A stretch of 64,000 nt of DNA, taken from assembly GCF_017309185.1 (NCBI RefSeq), contig NZ_JAEKJZ010000001.1, positions 2,294,001 to 2,358,000 on the forward strand. Direction: 5' to 3'. This DNA comes from Roseibium aggregatum. GTDB taxonomy: Bacteria > Pseudomonadota > Alphaproteobacteria > Rhizobiales > Stappiaceae. A model generated the notes under the pieces. The model had not been told where the DNA came from. It was given only the letters and a program-made list of their open reading frames with translations, and searched no databases. Position 1 is the first letter of the stretch. Each line of letters starts with the position of its first letter. Positions 48,615-57,889 of this stretch are shown here, piece by piece. Made by a program: the position numbers and the translations under genes.

Positions 48615-50975
48615 TTACTCCGCGGCTTCGCGCATGGCCGACCGGTAAAGGGCCCAGACCTTTTCCGGCGAGGCCGGCATCGCCAAATCGTTGCTGCCGA
48701 TCGCATCCGTGATTGCATTGATCACTGCAGGAGGCGATCCGATGGCGCCCGCTTCGCCGCAGCCCTTCATGCCGAGCGGGTTGCCCGGACACAGCGTTTC
48801 ATGGGTCGTCAGCTTGAAGGACGGAACATCATCCGCGCGCGGCATGGAGTAGTCCATATAGGAGGCCGTCAGCAGCTGTCCGTTCTCGTCGTAAGAGGCA
48901 TTTTCCAGGAGCGCCTGTCCGATACCCTGTACCAGTCCGCCATGGACCTGGCCTTCAACGATCATCGGATTGATGACCTTTCCGAAATCGTCCGCCGCCA
49001 CGAAGTTCACGATTTCGGTCTTGCCCGTTTCCGGATCGACCTCGACCTCGCAGACATAGGTTCCTGCCGGGAAGGTGAAGTTCGTGGGATCGTAGAACGC
49101 GCCCTCTTTCAGCCCCGGCTCCATTCCGTCGGGAAGATTATGCGCGGTATAGGCGGCAAGCGCGACCTCGGTGAAGGTCAGTTTCTTGTCCGTCCCGGCA
49201 ACCTTCAGTTCTCCGCCTTCGATCTGGATATCGCCCTCGGCGGCCTCCATCAGGTGCGCGGCAATCTTCTTCGCCTTGGCTTCGACCTTGTCGAGGGCCT
49301 TGACGATGGCCGACATGCCAACGGCACCTGAGCGCGAGCCGTAGGTGCCCATGCCGAATTGAACCTTATCCGTATCGCCATGCACGATCGAAACGGCATC
49401 CGTATCGAGGCCGAAGCGTTCCGAAATGAGCTGCGCGAAGGTTGTCTCATGCCCCTGGCCGTGGCTGTGGGACCCCGTCAGCACCTCGACAGTTCCAACC
49501 GGGTTCACCCGCACTTCCGCGGACTCCCAGAGCCCGACGCCGGCGCCCAGAGACCCGACGGCGGCCGACGGAGCGATGCCGCAAGCCTCAATGTAGCAGG
49601 ACAGGCCAATACCCCGAAGCTTGCCGCGCGACGCCGCCTCGGCCTTGCGGGCGGCAAAACCGTCGTAATCGGCCGCTTTCATGGCCGCATCCAGGGTCGC
49701 GTCGTAGTCGCCCGCGTCATAGCACATGATGACGGGGGTCTGATGGGGAAAGCTCCGCACGAAATTCCTGCGGCGGAACTCGGCCGGAGACAAGCCGACT
49801 TCCCGCGCCGCGGTTTCCATCAGCCTTTCAAGCAGATAGGTCGCTTCCGGACGGCCCGCTCCGCGATAGGCATCTACAGGCGTGGTGTTCGTGTAGACCG
49901 TCTTCACGTTCGCGTGGATCGCGGGAATGTCGTATTGCCCCGACAGCAGCGTCGCATAAAGGTAGGTTGGAACCGAAGACGAAAACAGGGACATGTAAGC
50001 GCCGAGATTGGCGATCGTCTTCACTCTCAGACCGGTGATCCGGTTATCGGCATCAAGGGCCAACTCCGCTTCCGAGCGGTGATCCCGCCCATGCGCGTCG
50101 GTCAGAAACGCCTCGGTCCGGTCCGACACCCATTTGACCGGGCGTCCGACCCGTTTGGAGGCCCAAAGACAGACCATCTCTTCCGGATAGATGTAGATCT
50201 TGGAGCCGAACCCGCCGCCGACATCGGGCGCGATGACCCTGAGCTTGTGCTCCGGCGCGACATTGTAGAAGGCGGACAGAACGAGGCGGGCGACATGCGG
50301 ATTCTGCGATGTCGTATAGAGCGTGTAGTGCTCTTCCGCGTCGTCGTAGCTCGCAAGCGCCGCCCTTGGTTCCATCGGGTTGGGAACCAGACGGTTGTTG
50401 CGGATCTCCATGCGGGTGACATGCGCTGCATTGTCGAAAGCAGCCTCGACCGCGGCCTCGTCGCCGATCTCCCAGTCGAAGATCAGGTTTCCGGCCGCTT
50501 CCGGATGGATTTGAGGCGCGCCCGGCGCCAGTGCCTCGATCGCATCGACGACCGCCGGCAGTTCCTCGTAATCCACGACGACGGCATCCGCAGCATCGCG
50601 GGCCTGCGCCGGCGTGTCGGCGACCACAACGGCCACCGCCTGACCCACATGCCGGACCACTTCAGGTTCCAGCGCGCGCCAGCCGCCCATGTTCATCGGC
50701 GACCCGTCCTTGGAGTGGATCATCCAGCCGCAGATCAGATTGCCAATGCCGTCTCCCACCAGCTGGTCGCCGGTCAGAACCGCGTCAACACCCGGCATCG
50801 CAAGCGCCGCGCTCGCATCGATGCCCTTGACCCTGGCATGAGCGTGCGGCGAGCGCACAAAGGCGGCATGCCCCATTCCCGGAAGCACCATGTCGTCCGT
50901 ATACCGGCCCTTGCCCGTGATGAAGCGCTTGTCTTCCTTGCGCAAAGCGCGGGCGCCAATCCCTTCGACTGCCAT
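48615..50975 (-). CDS. coxL: CoxL-type molybdopterin subunit, form II CO dehydrogenase family
   Basis: Large catalytic subunit (786 residues) of the xanthine oxidase superfamily, binding molybdopterin cytosine dinucleotide. The active-site loop reads DAYRGAGRPEA, the form II signature; true form I CO dehydrogenases have AYxCSFR with an S-selanyl Cys. The catalytic Glu is in GCGEAGAIGSPPAV near the C-terminus. GGFGSKIYIYPEE and GSHSHGQGHETTFAQ are conserved Moco contacts. The ATG at 50975 follows GGGAGAGAGAAT; the frame is open to 51113 but that part is noncoding. CO oxidation by form II enzymes is debated, so the substrate may be another aldehyde or heterocycle. Confidence 0.93.
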   Translation of the reverse strand: MAVEGIGARALRKEDKRFITGKGRYTDDMVLPGMGHAAFVRSPHAHARVKGIDASAALAMPGVDAVLTGDQLVGDGIGNLICGWMIHSKDGSPMNMGGWRALEPEVVRHVGQAVAVVVADTPAQARDAADAVVVDYEELPAVVDAIEALAPGAPQIHPEAAGNLIFDWEIGDEAAVEAAFDNAAHVTRMEIRNNRLVPNPMEPRAALASYDDAEEHYTLYTTSQNPHVARLVLSAFYNVAPEHKLRVIAPDVGGGFGSKIYIYPEEMVCLWASKRVGRPVKWVSDRTEAFLTDAHGRDHRSEAELALDADNRITGLRVKTIANLGAYMSLFSSSVPTYLYATLLSGQYDIPAIHANVKTVYTNTTPVDAYRGAGRPEATYLLERLMETAAREVGLSPAEFRRRNFVRSFPHQTPVIMCYDAGDYDATLDAAMKAADYDGFAARKAEAASRGKLRGIGLSCYIEACGIAPSAAVGSLGAGVGLWESAEVRVNPVGTVEVLTGSHSHGQGHETTFAQLISERFGLDTDAVSIVHGDTDKVQFGMGTYGSRSGAVGMSAIVKALDKVEAKAKKIAAHLMEAAEGDIQIEGGELKVAGTDKKLTFTEVALAAYTAHNLPDGMEPGLKEGAFYDPTNFTFPAGTYVCEVEVDPETGKTEIVNFVAADDFGKVINPMIVEGQVHGGLVQGIGQALLENASYDENGQLLTASYMDYSMPRADDVPSFKLTTHETLCPGNPLGMKGCGEAGAIGSPPAVINAITDAIGSNDLAMPASPEKVWALYRSAMREAAE

Positions 50976-51023
50976 ATTCTCTCTCCCAAAACGTTCCGGT
51001 CCCGCCTGTCCGGTTTCGTCCTT

Positions 51024-51057
51024 CTGCCGACTTATCCGGCAGCCGTCACGATGACGG
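51024..51057 (-). other. Two adjacent hairpins, coxS-coxL junction
   Basis: CTGCCG/CGGCAG (51024-51029 with 51037-51042) and CCGTCA/TGACGG (51043-51048 with 51052-51057) give two 6-bp stems side by side in the 203-bp gap before coxL. Short stems are frequent in GC-rich DNA; I list them because the other two junctions of this operon also carry hairpins. Confidence 0.4.
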
Positions 51058-51178
51058 CGGTCTGTCCAAAACCAGGCGGCTTGCCCGATCGCGCCATATC
51101 CTCCCGGCGGCAAATCAGACTGTTGGTTCTGTGCTTTCGCGGCGCAATTGCCTGCGCATCGAATTCAGGAAGAACTGC

Positions 51179-51670
51179 CTATTCGGCAGCCTGCGCCATG
51201 CCCGCCATCTGGTCGGAAGCGGCTTTGATCGCCTTGACGATATTATGGTAACCCGTGCACCTGCAGATATTGCCTTCGAGTTCATGGCGAATGGTGGTCT
51301 CGTCGAGATTTCCGGCACCGTGCCTGTTGATCATGTCGACAGCGCTCATGATCATCCCGGGCGTGCAAAATCCGCACTGAAGACCGTGGTTTTCCTTGAA
51401 AGCCGCCTGCACCGGATGCAGGGCACCGCCACTCGCCAACCCCTCAAGGGTCACGACCTCCGCGCCGTCTGCCTGCGCGGCCAGCATTGTACAGGATTTT
51501 ACTGCCTTGCCGTCCACGTGAACGACACAGGCGCCGCACTGCGACGTATCGCAGCCGACATGGGTTCCGGTCAGGCCGCGAACCTCCCGGATAAACGATA
51601 CGAGCAGCGTCCGGTCCTCGACATCCGCCGCAACCGGTTTGCCGTTCAATACCATCGATACCTTCGACAT
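51179..51670 (-). CDS. coxS: CoxS-type [2Fe-2S] subunit
   Basis: 163-residue small subunit with two clusters. The N-terminal plant-ferredoxin type site is [21 protein letters not shown] (key Cys at the C-x4-C-x2-C pattern; one residue trimmed in reading), and the C-terminal helical site is [11 protein letters not shown] plus [10 protein letters not shown]. Electron relay between CoxL and CoxM. The ATG at 51670 follows GAGGGAGAG; the frame is open to 51727. Confidence 0.94.
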   Translation of the reverse strand: MSKVSMVLNGKPVAADVEDRTLLVSFIREVRGLTGTHVGCDTSQCGACVVHVDGKAVKSCTMLAAQADGAEVVTLEGLASGGALHPVQAAFKENHGLQCGFCTPGMIMSAVDMINRHGAGNLDETTIRHELEGNICRCTGYHNIVKAIKAASDQMAGMAQAAE

Positions 51671-51759
51671 GAATTTCTCTCCCTCATGAAATTCTTCGAG
51701 CAATCGCTCAAAACGCTCCGGCTTCACACCGTGTTCTGTTTTTTAAACCCTCCTTGCGT

Positions 51760-51780
51760 GGCCGGCACAATCTGCCGGCC
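51760..51780 (-). other. Intercistronic hairpin, coxG-coxS junction
   Basis: GGCCGGCA (51760-51767) and TGCCGGCC (51773-51780) form a perfect 8-bp GC stem with a 5-base loop, 28 bp after the coxG stop. No T-run directly follows on the minus strand. Confidence 0.55.
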
Positions 51781-51808
51781 GGATCGTTCCAAAACCCGGC
51801 CCACCGTG

Positions 51809-52495
51809 TCAACTCGCAAGAGCGAGAACCACAATCAAGGCTGCCAGAAGCACCAGCCCCCAGACCATCGGACCGCCAAAGGCGTTGCGACCGGCCGCGG
51901 CCTCCAGGTTTTCCTCTGCCTTGTGAAGCGTATCTTCCACCGCGTGCTCCGCCTCTTCGAGAGCGTGAATAACCTCTCCAGGCGTTTCCTCGAGAGCGAT
52001 CCGTTTGGCTTCCTCGGCCACACCGGCGTCGAGCTCATCGTCTGTCGGAGCGTTTCCACCTCCGACTTTTTCACTGAATTTCGAGAAAAACTCTTCGGCC
52101 ATCTTTTTGGCCGTGGAATCGATCAAACGACTACCGAGCTGAGCAAGTTTACCGCCGACCTGAGCCTTGGCCTCATAGGTTAGAAGCGTCTCCTCGCCTT
52201 CATCCGTCAGTTTGACATCGGCCGAACCTTTCGCAAAACCGGCGACACCGCCCTTGCCTTCCCCGACGATGGTGTATCCCTCCGGCGGACTGACGTTTTC
52301 AAATGTTACAGACCCTTTGAACTTGGCCTTGACGGGACCGATCTTGGTGGTGACCGCCGCCGTCATTTCGGTATCGGACGTCTTCTCCAGGCTCTCACAA
52401 CCGGGAATACAGTCTTTGAGTATCTCCGGATCGTTCAAAGCCTCCCAGACGACCTCCCGTTTGGCCGGTATCCGGTGGGAGCCATTCATGTCCAT
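51809..52495 (-). CDS. coxG: CoxG-type SRPBCC protein with C-terminal membrane anchor
   Basis: 228 residues. SRPBCC/CoxG domain first (SHRIPAKREVVWEALNDPEI, KDCIPGCESLEK, KGSVTFENVSPPEGY, GGKLAQLGSRLIDSTAKKMA), then an acidic linker and a C-terminal hydrophobic helix (MVWGLVLLAALIVVLALA). In Oligotropha, CoxG is proposed to tether CO dehydrogenase to the membrane and aid quinone reduction; the anchor here agrees. The ATG at 52495 follows GGGGAGAG. First gene of the operon, though coxG is often last or absent elsewhere. Confidence 0.9.
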   Translation of the reverse strand: MDMNGSHRIPAKREVVWEALNDPEILKDCIPGCESLEKTSDTEMTAAVTTKIGPVKAKFKGSVTFENVSPPEGYTIVGEGKGGVAGFAKGSADVKLTDEGEETLLTYEAKAQVGGKLAQLGSRLIDSTAKKMAEEFFSKFSEKVGGGNAPTDDELDAGVAEEAKRIALEETPGEVIHALEEAEHAVEDTLHKAEENLEAAAGRNAFGGPMVWGLVLLAALIVVLALAS

Positions 52496-52723
52496 GCGTT
52501 CTCTCCCCAAGCCGTGCTTGGCTTCTTTGTCTTCAAAATCAGTGAGGCCCGATGCTTCTTGCGCGTCCGGTGCCGGCACGATCTCTCCATGAGAGCCTGT
52601 TTAGCGCAAAAGTTCAATCGCTTATCTCAGCAGGTTCAAATTTTCCACGCCACCTGAATGCAATCGGCATCCGGTATGCGCCGGCCGGACCGCCGAACCT
52701 GGTTCAAACGGTGTGAAGACGGG

Positions 52724-54967
52724 TCAGCCGAACTGGAATCCCTGAGAAGGAACCTCTTGAATAAATCGGGCGAGGTCCGCGCTGGACAAGGGTCTGGAAT
52801 AAAGAAATCCCTGCAGGTAATCGCATTGAAGATCCTGCATGATCCCGCGCTGTGCGACCGTTTCCACGCCTTCCGCCGTGACTGACAGATCGAGCGCCTT
52901 GGCAACTGCGATGATCGATTTCACGACCGCCAGAGCATCCGGGTCCTGATCCATGTTCATGATGAAACTCCGGTCGATCTTGATGCCGTCGACCGGTAGT
53001 TTGCGCAGGTAACTGAAAGAGGAATAGCCGGTTCCAAAATCGTCAATGACGATTTTCGCCCCCTTGTTGCGGAGCCAGGTCAAAAGGGAAAGGGTCACCT
53101 GATCGTTATTGATGAACAGGCCCTCCGTCACTTCGAACACGAGCCGGTCCAACGGCAGGCTGGCGGCGGAAGCCGCATCTTCAATGTCCTTGTATATACG
53201 GTTCGTCTGCACTTGCCTGGGGGACAGGTTGACATTCAGCCGAACGCTTTCGGACAATCCGCTAAACTGGCTGAATTCCTTGAAGGCGTTCTTGAACATC
53301 CAGGCGCCGATCTCGGAAATGAGCCCGCTGGCCTCCGCCGCTTCTATCATTCGTGCGGTATTCAACAGGCTCCCGGAGGGGGTCCGGAACCGCATCAGCG
53401 TCTCGAAAGACGCAATGCTCTCGTCCGAGGCCGCCATGATAGGCTGAAAGTTCAGAAAGAACTCCGTCTTGTCCGTCGCACCGGTGAGCATTGAAGCCAG
53501 GCGCAGCCGTTCAAGCGCGGCCTCCTGCATCATGGGATGAAAGACCGCATGATTGGTAAGGCCTTTTTGCCGGACGTCGTTCAACGCAATAGAAGCGAAC
53601 CGCACCAGTTGCTCCGGCTCCCTGATTTCGCTGCCGGTCGGCGCAAATCCAAGACGCATTCGCAAGGTTATCTGGGTATCGTCGAGCGTGATCGGTTCCT
53701 GAAAGGCCTCTTCGACCCGTGCGACAATATCCTGAACCTTATTCTCGTCGCCGCCCTTCAGAAGAATGAGAAACTCGTCCTTTTCCTTTCGCGCGATCGT
53801 CAACGCGTCGGGAAAGGTTTGCGACAGCCTTTGTCCGGCCCGCCACAACACGGCGGAGGCCTTTTCGTCTCCAATGCCATCGACGACAACCCCGAAACGC
53901 TGAATGTCGGCATGGACAACGAGAAGAGGCCCCTCGTTCAGGCAATGACGCTGGAATACTTCCACGAAACCGGAATAGGTCGACAGCCCCGTCGCGCGAT
54001 CCACATAGGCGAGATCCCGTATGTGCTCGAGAAGAGCGGTCTTTTCATATCCGAGCGCAACATTCGAGACGAATAGCTGCACCACCTCCGTTCCGACCAG
54101 TTCGTCGATACGATCCTCGGGCAAGCCGATGAAAAGCGCTCCTGTCATGCCCTTCCGGGTGACAAGCGGGAGAGCGACACCGTCTTCCGAGTTATGTGCG
54201 GCACGATCCGAAATACACTGGGAAACGGATTTACGTACCGTATGATCGCTCAGCAGATCAACGGGCAATTCGACCATGTTTTCAAAGATGCCTGTCGCCG
54301 CCAAAATCCGGATATCGGATCTGTTGGTATAACCGTAGTCGGAAAGCGCTTCCGGCCCGCACAGGAAACAGTCGACAGGCTGGCCGACAAGGTCCTCGAA
54401 AAAGTCCACGACGGCCGCGGCAAACTCGGACACGGCGTTTTGCTCGACAATTTTCGAGAACTGCTCGTTCAGCTGCTTGAGTTTCTGCCGGTTGGCCTCA
54501 AGCGAGGTCACCAATTTGTAGCCGCGCAAGGCTGTGACAATGGCGGTGATGAGTTTCGTTCTCGACAGCTCCGCCTTCTCCGCGTAACCGTCGATATCGA
54601 ACTTCATGATGACATCGGCCTGAGGCGCGTAACCCGGTTGCCCCGTGCGCAGGATCAACCGGGTGAAGGGATTTTCCAGCTCGGAACGAATCCAGTTCAC
54701 CAGCCCCAACCCGGCCGTATCGCTTTCCATGACCACATCGACCAACGCCACAGCAATATCCGTATTCCGGCGAAGGATATCGCGCGCCTCAGCGGCCGAA
54801 AGCGCGTGCAACAGTTCAAATTCCCGATCTTCGAACCGGCAGCCTGACACGGCGATTTTCGTGACTTCATGCACGTCCGGATCGTCGTCGACGATCAGAA
54901 TCCGCCATGGCGCCCTGGCGTTCTCTTTGGTCTCCGGTGTCGAAGGCACAAGAAAGTCCATCACCAT
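52724..54967 (-). CDS. Response regulator: REC-DUF3369-degenerate GGDEF-EAL
   Basis: 747 residues. REC domain (residues 20-145; VDDDPD, phosphoacceptor Asp77 in ALVDVVME), DUF3369 (about 160-320), a GGDEF-like domain whose signature is degraded to RKEKDEF, and an EAL domain (about 495-740). EAL residues needed for cyclic-di-GMP hydrolysis appear kept: ETL in place of EAL, the Asn in NVNLSPRQ, EVTEG, DDFGTGYSS, KIDRSF, AEGVE and the Gln in YLQGF. Probable phosphodiesterase controlled by the kinase upstream. Its start overlaps the kinase stop (ATG 54967, or ATG 54961 as TGATG), so they are coupled. Confidence 0.92.
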   Translation of the reverse strand: MVMDFLVPSTPETKENARAPWRILIVDDDPDVHEVTKIAVSGCRFEDREFELLHALSAAEARDILRRNTDIAVALVDVVMESDTAGLGLVNWIRSELENPFTRLILRTGQPGYAPQADVIMKFDIDGYAEKAELSRTKLITAIVTALRGYKLVTSLEANRQKLKQLNEQFSKIVEQNAVSEFAAAVVDFFEDLVGQPVDCFLCGPEALSDYGYTNRSDIRILAATGIFENMVELPVDLLSDHTVRKSVSQCISDRAAHNSEDGVALPLVTRKGMTGALFIGLPEDRIDELVGTEVVQLFVSNVALGYEKTALLEHIRDLAYVDRATGLSTYSGFVEVFQRHCLNEGPLLVVHADIQRFGVVVDGIGDEKASAVLWRAGQRLSQTFPDALTIARKEKDEFLILLKGGDENKVQDIVARVEEAFQEPITLDDTQITLRMRLGFAPTGSEIREPEQLVRFASIALNDVRQKGLTNHAVFHPMMQEAALERLRLASMLTGATDKTEFFLNFQPIMAASDESIASFETLMRFRTPSGSLLNTARMIEAAEASGLISEIGAWMFKNAFKEFSQFSGLSESVRLNVNLSPRQVQTNRIYKDIEDAASAASLPLDRLVFEVTEGLFINNDQVTLSLLTWLRNKGAKIVIDDFGTGYSSFSYLRKLPVDGIKIDRSFIMNMDQDPDALAVVKSIIAVAKALDLSVTAEGVETVAQRGIMQDLQCDYLQGFLYSRPLSSADLARFIQEVPSQGFQFG

Positions 54968-56568
54968 TTCAATGCGCCTTCCTTGTCGATTTTTCTTGTC
55001 ATGGCCTGCGGTATTTCAACGGGGATCTCGATCGTGAATTCCGTACCGGACCCGATTTCCGACACGACTGAAATCGTCCCGTTCAAGGCTTCCGTTACCA
55101 ACTGGTAGCAGATCGCCATCCCCAGTCCCGAACCGCCCTTGCCGAACTTGGTGGTAAAGAAGGGCTCGAAAACCTTCTTCAGGTTTTTCTCGGGAATTCC
55201 AACACCGTCGTCCCTGCATTTGAATACAATCTTCGAGGTGCCTTCGGGACCGCCGTCAACCTTGCCGGTGACCACCTTCGAAGAGAGTTCGACCTTACCG
55301 CTGCGGCGACCTTCGAAGCCGTGCTTGATCGCATTCTCCACCAGGTTTGAAACGAGCTGGCTAACGGCTCCCGGATAGCTGTCGATCACCTTGTCCGCAT
55401 TGAGATCGAGGTCGACTTCGAAGGGCGTCTTTTTCAAGGTAGGCTGCAAGGTTGCCAGGGTTTCACGAATGATGTGGTCGAAATTGAAGGACCGCTTTTT
55501 CTCGCTTTGCCTGTCGACGGCGACCTGCCTGAAATTGCCGACGAGATCACGCGCCCGACTGAGTGTTTTTTCGATGATGTTCGCGGTATCGGAAATCTTC
55601 TGGACTTCCGATTCCAGCGCTTCCTTGCTCAGGGATTGCTGCTCGAGTTCCTTTTCCAGATAACCGGTGGAATCCTTGATCGTGGTCGCCGCCATCAAGG
55701 CATTTCCAAGGGGCGTATTGAGCTCGTGGGACACGCCCGCAACAAGGGCGCCGAGCGCGGCGAGATTGTCGGCCTGGATCAGTTCTTCCTGCACGAGCTT
55801 CAACTGCTCCGTCCGATGCGCGACCAGATCCTCCAGATTGGTCTGGTATTCCTGAATTTTCTTCAGATCCAGATGTCGCCTTTGAACCATTGCCTGCAAA
55901 CTGCCGGACAAAATGCCGATTTCATCGACTCGACCCGGCATCAGCTGATCTTTCGGCGGATCCTCAATGAGTCTCGGCGTCGACAGGTAATTCACGATTC
56001 TGGACAGGGGGAGACCGATCAGGCGCCGGAACACGGTGCGGATGACAATCGCGAGCAACAGCAGATAAACGACGATCGCAGACGCGATGAAACCGACAGT
56101 GGAGACAATCTCATAAGAAATCGTCTGTCTGTCGATCAGGATGAACACCTGGCCGATTGCGTCCTTGTGCAGGATCGTGCTGGGTGAATTCAAGGTGTAG
56201 CTCAAAGCCTCGGATCGGCGGAAACCGGACACCGGCTCCCCGAAATTTCCGGTGTCCGGCGTTTCGACCCAAACCCTCTCCACAACATCGAGACTTTCCA
56301 GCCCTCGAATGAGTTGCAAGGTGGCATCCGCGTTCACGGTCCAGATCGCACGCTCGAACGGCTGCTTGGTAGCTTCAAAGAAAGCCTCTGTTACGCCGAT
56401 CGCCCTTGCATTGGCTGCATCCCAGGTAAATTTCGTCAGAACGCCTACGAAAATGAGGCCCAGGATGGCGAACAAACCGAGCGTATAAAGAATAAACGTA
56501 CGGGACAGGCTTGCCCGGCCCATTTCCTTGGGTGCGTATGGCAACGACGAACTGCCACTAAAATTCAA
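54961..56568 (-). CDS. Membrane sensor histidine kinase, partner of the DUF3369-EAL regulator
   Basis: 535 residues. Two membrane helices (FILYTLGLFAILGLIFVGVL near residue 25; VGFIASAIVVYLLLLAIVIR near 158) enclose a periplasmic domain of about 110 residues with no name I know. A HAMP-like linker and coiled coil follow, then the H-box VSHELNTPLGNALMAATTI (His281), N-box SNLVENAIKHGF and G-boxes DDGVGIP, FFTTKFGKGGSGLGMAI. The signal is unknown. Its stop overlaps the start of the response-regulator gene. Confidence 0.92.
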   Translation of the reverse strand: MNFSGSSSLPYAPKEMGRASLSRTFILYTLGLFAILGLIFVGVLTKFTWDAANARAIGVTEAFFEATKQPFERAIWTVNADATLQLIRGLESLDVVERVWVETPDTGNFGEPVSGFRRSEALSYTLNSPSTILHKDAIGQVFILIDRQTISYEIVSTVGFIASAIVVYLLLLAIVIRTVFRRLIGLPLSRIVNYLSTPRLIEDPPKDQLMPGRVDEIGILSGSLQAMVQRRHLDLKKIQEYQTNLEDLVAHRTEQLKLVQEELIQADNLAALGALVAGVSHELNTPLGNALMAATTIKDSTGYLEKELEQQSLSKEALESEVQKISDTANIIEKTLSRARDLVGNFRQVAVDRQSEKKRSFNFDHIIRETLATLQPTLKKTPFEVDLDLNADKVIDSYPGAVSQLVSNLVENAIKHGFEGRRSGKVELSSKVVTGKVDGGPEGTSKIVFKCRDDGVGIPEKNLKKVFEPFFTTKFGKGGSGLGMAICYQLVTEALNGTISVVSEIGSGTEFTIEIPVEIPQAMTRKIDKEGALKW

Positions 56569-57085
56569 AGCGCCACCTCAAACTTGGGACCCTCTTTCCC
56601 GTGCTCGGACACGAGCCAAGACCGCCGCTTAATTCCGCACCGTGAAAGACGCCCCTCCGACCCGAACGGCCTAAAGGCCCAGTCGCGGAATGTTTCCAGA
56701 GCGTTCTGGCTTTTTCTGCCGCAAACGCACCACGCTCTAGCGGTCGAATCTGACACGTCCTCCCGGACCGGTGAACAATACTTGATTCACAGACGTTTCA
56801 ACAACGATCTGAACTCCCGCCGGCACACAAAGGCTTTTCATTCTCAAGTGAACGGGAATTCGTGCTTAACTACATTTTGGGTAGGTTTTCTAAATTTTCG
56901 ATAAAAAACAATTGTAAATTCAAACAACACGCACAACGACTATCCGGAATTTTTCTATACTACACCATTCGGGCAAGTTTTGCTCCCGACTGATGCCCGA
57001 CAGGGACTGCACGCTCGAAAGCCGGCATGCCCTTCGGATGTTCCGGCTGCTCAAGTCTTGCCGCCGCACCGGCCAGGCTTCTGAC
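56569..57085. other. Intergenic region between the kinase and ftcR/rem
   Basis: 517 bp without a supported gene. The left part is GC-rich and the right part (from about 56850) AT-rich, which suits a promoter region, presumably for the leftward kinase. I found no convincing -35/-10 pair, repeat or RNA fold. Confidence 0.5.
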
Positions 57086-57889
57086 CTAGGCGCTCACGAC
57101 CGAAAGGTAGGGTGTCTTGACGGTCTTGGTTTCCACCGGGTTTTCAACCGGTTGCGCAGACACGGCAGTCGCCTGGACCGGACGCCGCGTATCCCCGACC
57201 TTTTGCTTCGGTGCGGAACCGTCCTTGAGCATGTAACCGATGTAACGGGTGGACTCGATCGCATCGTACCCGAGCTTCTTGCGCAGTTTCTTGCGCAGCT
57301 TCGAAATATGGCTTTCCACCACGCATTCATCGACGCCGTCGTTCATGACGCCGTAAACGGCATTGAAAATCTGAGTTTTGGTGACGCGCCGTCCCTTGTT
57401 CTTGACCAGATACTCAAGAATGCGCCGCTCGCGGCGCGGCAGCTCCATGACATCGCCGGCAACCATGGGATCGCGTCCATCGAAGAAAACCTCGATTGCC
57501 CCGGTCCCGGCCGAACTGTTGCGGGCTGAGATCCGCCGGCGGAAAGCACCCACGCGTGCGATAATTTCCCTGACGTGGACCGGTTTCTTCAAGACGTCGT
57601 CCAGACCGGCGGAAAACAGGTCCAGGGTTCTTTCCAGGCTCGCCGTATCTTCCAGCGCGACAATCTGTGCCTCGGGGCAATGGCTACGGATCGAGGGAAC
57701 GAAACTGGTCCGCTCCTCGCACTCACCGATCAAGATCGCGTCGACCGAACACAGGTCCTGCGAGCAAGTTATTTCCAGCCAGTCGAGAAGTTCTGAGGGT
57801 TGGAGTTCAAGCGACGCGTAGCCTTCTCGCTCAAACGCGGAGGCATAGCCTGCCGTCACGATTTCCCTTGAATCTACGATGATAAACAT
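57086..57889 (-). CDS. ftcR: FtcR/Rem-type flagellar transcription regulator
   Basis: 267-residue OmpR-like regulator. N-terminal receiver-like domain (FIIVDSREIVTAGYASAFER) in which the phosphoacceptor position reads ILIGECEE, with no Asp, so it is probably not phosphorylated; the Lys of DVLKKPVHVREI is kept. C-terminal winged helix LPRRERRILEYLVKNKGRR and VVESHISKLRKKLRKKLGYD matches Brucella FtcR and Sinorhizobium Rem, master regulators of flagellar genes. About 40 extra residues trail the DNA-binding domain. It lies downstream of fliI across an AT-rich gap. Confidence 0.9.
   Translation of the reverse strand: MFIIVDSREIVTAGYASAFEREGYASLELQPSELLDWLEITCSQDLCSVDAILIGECEERTSFVPSIRSHCPEAQIVALEDTASLERTLDLFSAGLDDVLKKPVHVREIIARVGAFRRRISARNSSAGTGAIEVFFDGRDPMVAGDVMELPRRERRILEYLVKNKGRRVTKTQIFNAVYGVMNDGVDECVVESHISKLRKKLRKKLGYDAIESTRYIGYMLKDGSAPKQKVGDTRRPVQATAVSAQPVENPVETKTVKTPYLSVVSA

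Noticed and set aside
49359..51251. A 630-codon plus-strand frame opposite coxL
   Set aside because: Antisense shadow; no family resemblance and CoxL motifs are intact on the other strand.
56314..56904. A plus-strand frame in the gap next to the kinase
   Set aside because: Half of it is antisense to the kinase; the rest has no motif, and no ribosome site is seen.
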